Source of the DNA: an uncultured Clostridia bacterium
Lineage (GTDB): Bacteria; Bacillota; Clostridia; Christensenellales; UBA1242
Assembly (NCBI GenBank): GCA_944383945.1
Contig: CALWRL010000022.1
Span: 1-9,639 of the forward strand
Direction: 5' to 3'
DNA length: 9,639 bases
A program made the position numbers and the translations under genes. Below, piece by piece: positions 6,821-9,639 of this stretch (within the stretch, counting starts at the first letter, position 1; each line of letters opens with the position of its first letter). Below the pieces are notes generated by a model. That model searched no databases. It was given only the letters and a program-made list of their open reading frames with translations, and was not told where the DNA came from.

Positions 6821-7561
6821 ATGAACGACGAACTAAAGATGTTTTTTAATAATGTTATTGAAACTCTTTTCCCGTCAAACATAACTTGCTTTATGTGCGG
6901 AGAAGAAGTTAAACAAAGTAAGTTTGTTTTGTGTGAAGATTGCGAAAAGAATTTGCCAAGAAATAATAATTTTTGTTTAAAGTGTGGAACACCTGTTCAT
7001 TCTAATGCTCACTATTGTTTAAATTGTAAAAATAATAAAAGACATTTTAAAATTGCAAGAGCACCTTTAATTTATAAAGATAAAGTCGCAAGATCAATAA
7101 AACAATTTAAGTATGAAAATAAAAAATATTTAGCAAAATACTTTTCGGTGTTTTTAGAAGAAAAATACAATGAAATTAAAAAAGAAATTTTGCCTGTTGA
7201 TTTTATAATTCCTGTTCCACTGCATCCTACAAAATTGAAAGAAAGAGGATATAATCAATCTAAACTTTTGGCAGAAGAACTTTCTAAAAGAATTGATATT
7301 CCTGTTCTTTGCGATAATTTAATTAGAGTTAAGGAAACGAAAACTCAAACAAAATTATCCTACATAGAAAGACAAGAAAATTTAGAAGGGGCTTGTGATG
7401 TTTTAAATGAAGATGAAATTAAAGGAAAAGTTATTCTTTTAATTGATGATGTTTTAACAACAGGTTCAACAACCGACCATTGTGCGAAAACATTGTTAAA
7501 ACACAAGGCAAAGGAAGTTTATGTTTTAACGCTTGCAACAACGGATAGCGACAAAGCTTAA
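6821..7561 (+). CDS. comFC: ComFC/GntX-family phosphoribosyltransferase-like competence protein
   Basis: 246-aa cytoplasmic protein of the ComFC (ComF, GntX-like) family. It begins with an eight-Cys zinc-binding region arranged as four CxxC pairs (C23/C26, C38/C41, C52/C55, C66/C69). A type I phosphoribosyltransferase fold follows, with FIIPVPLHP (128-136), the family motif RGYNQS (142-147) and the PRPP loop VILLIDDVLTTGST (204-217). Family members act in natural transformation and processing of incoming single-stranded DNA; a phosphoribosyl transfer reaction has not been settled. In Bacillus the partner is the ComFA helicase. Here the gene instead follows recD2 by one nucleotide, and no comFA is in the window. 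Start at 6821 is fixed by the GGAG at 6811. The gene ends at an intrinsic terminator whose stem begins in the stop codon. Confidence 0.92.
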   Translation: MNDELKMFFNNVIETLFPSNITCFMCGEEVKQSKFVLCEDCEKNLPRNNNFCLKCGTPVHSNAHYCLNCKNNKRHFKIARAPLIYKDKVARSIKQFKYENKKYLAKYFSVFLEEKYNEIKKEILPVDFIIPVPLHPTKLKERGYNQSKLLAEELSKRIDIPVLCDNLIRVKETKTQTKLSYIERQENLEGACDVLNEDEIKGKVILLIDDVLTTGSTTDHCAKTLLKHKAKEVYVLTLATTDSDKA

Positions 7562-7597
7562 CAAAGTAAAAGTTTATATTTTACTTTGTTATTTTTT
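7559..7597 (+). terminator. Intrinsic terminator of recD2-comFC
   Basis: TAACAAAGTAAAA (7559-7571) pairs with TTTTACTTTGTTA (7579-7591) as a perfect 13-bp stem around the 7-nt loop at 7572-7578, followed by six T (7592-7597). The stem has only two G-C pairs but is long and uninterrupted. It overlaps the comFC stop codon (7559-7561) and separates the pair from the ATPase gene. Confidence 0.87.
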
Positions 7598-7605
7598 ATA
7601 TATTG

Positions 7606-7611
7606 GATAAT
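7606..7611 (+). promoter_or_regulatory. Possible -10 element of the ATPase gene
   Basis: GATAAT with TG just before it lies 8 nt upstream of the ATPase ATG (7620). Only 22 nt separate the terminator T-tract from that ATG, so any -35 must fall within the terminator; TTGTTA at 7586-7591 is too close to fit well. No Shine-Dalgarno sequence is present. Weak call. Confidence 0.3.
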
Positions 7612-7619
7612 ATAAAAGT

Positions 7620-9639
7620 ATGAATAATTATTATGCAACTGAATTAAATGAATGTTTTAAACAAGTTGAATCAAGTCCCAATGGTATTTCTGAAGAAGAG
7701 GCAAAAAAAAGGCTTGATAAATTTGGAGAAAATGTTATTTCTGAAGGGAAAAAGAACAATTATCTTTTTATGTTTTTAAAACAATTTTTAAATATCATGA
7801 TTATTGTTTTGCTAATTGCTGGCATTGTTTCTGTTGTTTTTGCAATCGTAAACAAATCGTCATCAGAAGCAATTGATGCTGGGATTATTTTCTTTATTGT
7901 TTTATTGAATGGAACAATTGGATTTATTCAGGAACTTAAAGCAGAAAAATCAATTCAAAATCTAAAAAAACTTTCTGCCAGCGAGGCAAAAGTTTTAAGA
8001 AATGGAAAGGTTGAAAAGATTAACAGCAAGTTTTTGGTTGTTGGAGATGTTGTTTTATTGGAGGCGGGAGATATTGTTCCGGCAGATTTAAGAATTTTTG
8101 AAAGTATACATTTAAGATGTGATGAATCTTCATTAACCGGAGAAAGCAATTCTGTTGAAAAAAATGTTAATGTTTTGCCAGAAACAACTTCGCTAGCAGA
8201 CCGAAAAAACATGGCTTTTAAGGGTAGTCATGTAACAAATGGAAGAGGAATTGGTGTTGTTGTTAAAACAGGAATGGAAACTGAAATTGGAAAAATTGCA
8301 GTTTTGCTTCATAGCAAAACAAACCAACAAGAAACGCCTATTCAAAAAAATTTAAAAAAACTTGGAGTTTTCTTAACAATAATTGTTTCAATAATTGCCG
8401 TTGTTATGTTTATTATTGAAGCGGTTAAACCAGGTTCTGATTTTATTGGAGCGTTTATGACGGCGGTTGCGGTTGCTGTTGCTGCAATCCCAGAAAGTTT
8501 GCCCGCTGTTGTTACAATCATAATGGCAATTGGTGTTTCAAAGTTGGCTAAAAAAGGGGCAATAGTTAAAAACTTAAATTCTGTTGAAACTCTTGGATGT
8601 TGCGAAGTTATTTGCTCGGACAAAACGGGAACATTAACAGAAAATAAAATGACGGTTGAAAGCGTGTATGACAACAACAAAATTTATCAAAAGAACAACA
8701 TTAAGTTAACTAAAGAGCTTGAATACTCTTTTAAAACAATGGCCTTATGTAACAGTTGTGCTGTTCAAGAAGATGTTATCGTTGGAGACCCAACGGAAGT
8801 TGCATTATGTAGATTCGCGCAAGAAAACGGGTTTAATAAAAACAGGTTGTTACAAGAATATAACTTAATAGATGAAATTCCTTTTGATTCTAACAGAAAA
8901 TTAATGTCTTCAATCTTTAAAAAAGAAAACGAAAAAATTATTTTTACGAAAGGTGGATTAGATGAGGTTTTAAATAAATGTAAATATGTTCTAGTAAATA
9001 ATAAAAAAGTCAACTTAACGGCTCAACGAAAGAAAAAGATAGTTCAAATAGGTGAAAGTTTTGGGAAAAAAGCTCTTAGAGTTTTGGGCTTTGCGTTTGG
9101 GGAAACTGCCGAAGAAAAAGATTTAACATTTGTTGGACTTGCTGGAATGATTGACCCACCAAGAAAAGAAGCATTTGAAGCTGTTAAAGCATGCTATAAA
9201 GCCAAAATGAAACCAATTATGATTACGGGAGACCATAAAGACACTGCGTTTGAAATTGCAAGACAACTTGGAATTGCTCAATCTGAAAGTGAGGTTATGC
9301 TTGGGGTTGAGCTTGACAGATTGTCGGAAAAACAATTTTTAAAAATAATAAGCAATATAAAAGTTTATGCTAGGGTGTCTCCAGAAAACAAAGTTAGAAT
9401 TGTTGAAACATATAAAAAACTTGGAAAAGTTGTTGCAATGACGGGAGATGGGGTTAATGATGCTCCTTGCATTAAATCTGCTGATATTGGAATTGGAATG
9501 GGTATAACGGGAACAGACATCTCAAAAGAGGCGGCGGATATTATTGTTTCCGATGATAATTTTGCAACAATAATTGTTGCAGTTGAAGAGGGAAGAATAA
9601 TTTATAAAAACATTGAAAAAACAATCAAGTTTTTGCTAT
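7620..9639 (+). CDS. P2-type cation-transporting ATPase (Ca2+-ATPase-like), C-terminus beyond the window
   Basis: The first 673 residues of a P-type ATPase; a complete member would be about 850-900 aa. In order: cation-ATPase N-terminal domain (about 1-55), membrane helices 1-2 (about 58-78, 84-104), actuator domain with CDESSLTGES (167-176), helices 3-4 (about 250-269, 277-302), phosphorylation site CSDKTGTLTENKMT (332-345) with D334, nucleotide-binding domain with FTKGGLDEVL (442-451), DPPR (512-515), TGDH (536-539) and the hinge GDGVNDAP (609-616). Helix 4 reads AAIPESLPAVVT (288-299); the acidic residue is the usual P2A calcium ligand, which favours Ca2+ (SERCA/PMR1-like) export. Ser stands where Gly is common. 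Helices 5-10 and their ion ligands are not visible, so the ion is inferred. The ATG at 7620 is fixed by an in-frame TAA at 7608 and by alignment of the N-terminus with the family. It follows a terminator, so it is probably transcribed separately. Confidence 0.93.
   Translation, partial: MNNYYATELNECFKQVESSPNGISEEEAKKRLDKFGENVISEGKKNNYLFMFLKQFLNIMIIVLLIAGIVSVVFAIVNKSSSEAIDAGIIFFIVLLNGTIGFIQELKAEKSIQNLKKLSASEAKVLRNGKVEKINSKFLVVGDVVLLEAGDIVPADLRIFESIHLRCDESSLTGESNSVEKNVNVLPETTSLADRKNMAFKGSHVTNGRGIGVVVKTGMETEIGKIAVLLHSKTNQQETPIQKNLKKLGVFLTIIVSIIAVVMFIIEAVKPGSDFIGAFMTAVAVAVAAIPESLPAVVTIIMAIGVSKLAKKGAIVKNLNSVETLGCCEVICSDKTGTLTENKMTVESVYDNNKIYQKNNIKLTKELEYSFKTMALCNSCAVQEDVIVGDPTEVALCRFAQENGFNKNRLLQEYNLIDEIPFDSNRKLMSSIFKKENEKIIFTKGGLDEVLNKCKYVLVNNKKVNLTAQRKKKIVQIGESFGKKALRVLGFAFGETAEEKDLTFVGLAGMIDPPRKEAFEAVKACYKAKMKPIMITGDHKDTAFEIARQLGIAQSESEVMLGVELDRLSEKQFLKIISNIKVYARVSPENKVRIVETYKKLGKVVAMTGDGVNDAPCIKSADIGIGMGITGTDISKEAADIIVSDDNFATIIVAVEEGRIIYKNIEKTIKFLL

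Noticed and set aside
7955..9335. Four minus-strand open frames (7955-8212, 8342-8680, 8765-9013, 9123-9335)
   Set aside because: All are antisense to the intact P-type ATPase frame, which has continuous family motifs from 7620 to the window end. Their translations are low-complexity shadows.
1..9639. Mycoplasma-type code (TGA as Trp), suggested by the AT-rich composition
   Set aside because: Tryptophan positions conserved in RSH and the other proteins are TGG, and no frame needs TGA read-through. All observed stops are TAA, so TGA use itself cannot be judged here.
1..9639. CRISPR array, tRNA/rRNA, insertion sequence, toxin-antitoxin or phage genes
   Set aside because: I found no spaced repeats, cloverleaf-like sequences, terminal inverted repeats or matching proteins. 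Intergenic regions are all under about 140 nt.

Overview
The window is an AT-rich bacterial segment (about 30% GC by eye). It holds seven protein-coding genes, all standard core or semi-core types, and no RNA gene, CRISPR array, insertion sequence or prophage. The gene set is a RelA/SpoT-type alarmone enzyme, a SpoIIQ-like M23 protein, RecD2, ComFC and a P2-type ATPase. That set and the composition suggest a low-GC Bacillota, possibly an uncultured Clostridia-like lineage. This placement is inference. The code looks standard: Trp is TGG, no reading frame has an internal TGA, and all six visible stop codons are TAA.

Left half, minus strand. Reading in the direction of transcription from about 4450, three closely spaced genes run as a probable operon. 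They are a glycerol-1-phosphate-dehydrogenase-fold protein that has lost its metal ligands, a small unknown membrane-anchored protein, and a SpoIIQ-like LytM/M23 membrane protein. A clear intrinsic terminator follows (2140-2162). A separate gene then encodes a long RSH protein with an intact (p)ppGpp synthetase domain, an eroded HD hydrolase domain and no C-terminal ACT domain.

Right half, plus strand. A divergent intergenic region (4449-4578) with short direct repeats precedes recD2. One nucleotide after recD2 comes comFC, whose Shine-Dalgarno sequence lies inside the end of recD2. A 13-bp hairpin with a T-tract ends this pair. A cation-transporting P2-type ATPase starts 20 nt later and runs off the window; its last membrane helices are not seen.

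Two themes stand out. First, two proteins have recognisable folds but lack key catalytic residues: the RSH hydrolase domain and the dehydrogenase-like protein. Second, five gene starts lack a Shine-Dalgarno sequence and instead have a -10-like box 6-8 nt before the start codon, which is the layout of leaderless mRNAs. The two genes that are clearly internal to operons have strong ribosome-binding sites. I see no new multi-gene system here; the unusual content is in these individual proteins and in the initiation signals.
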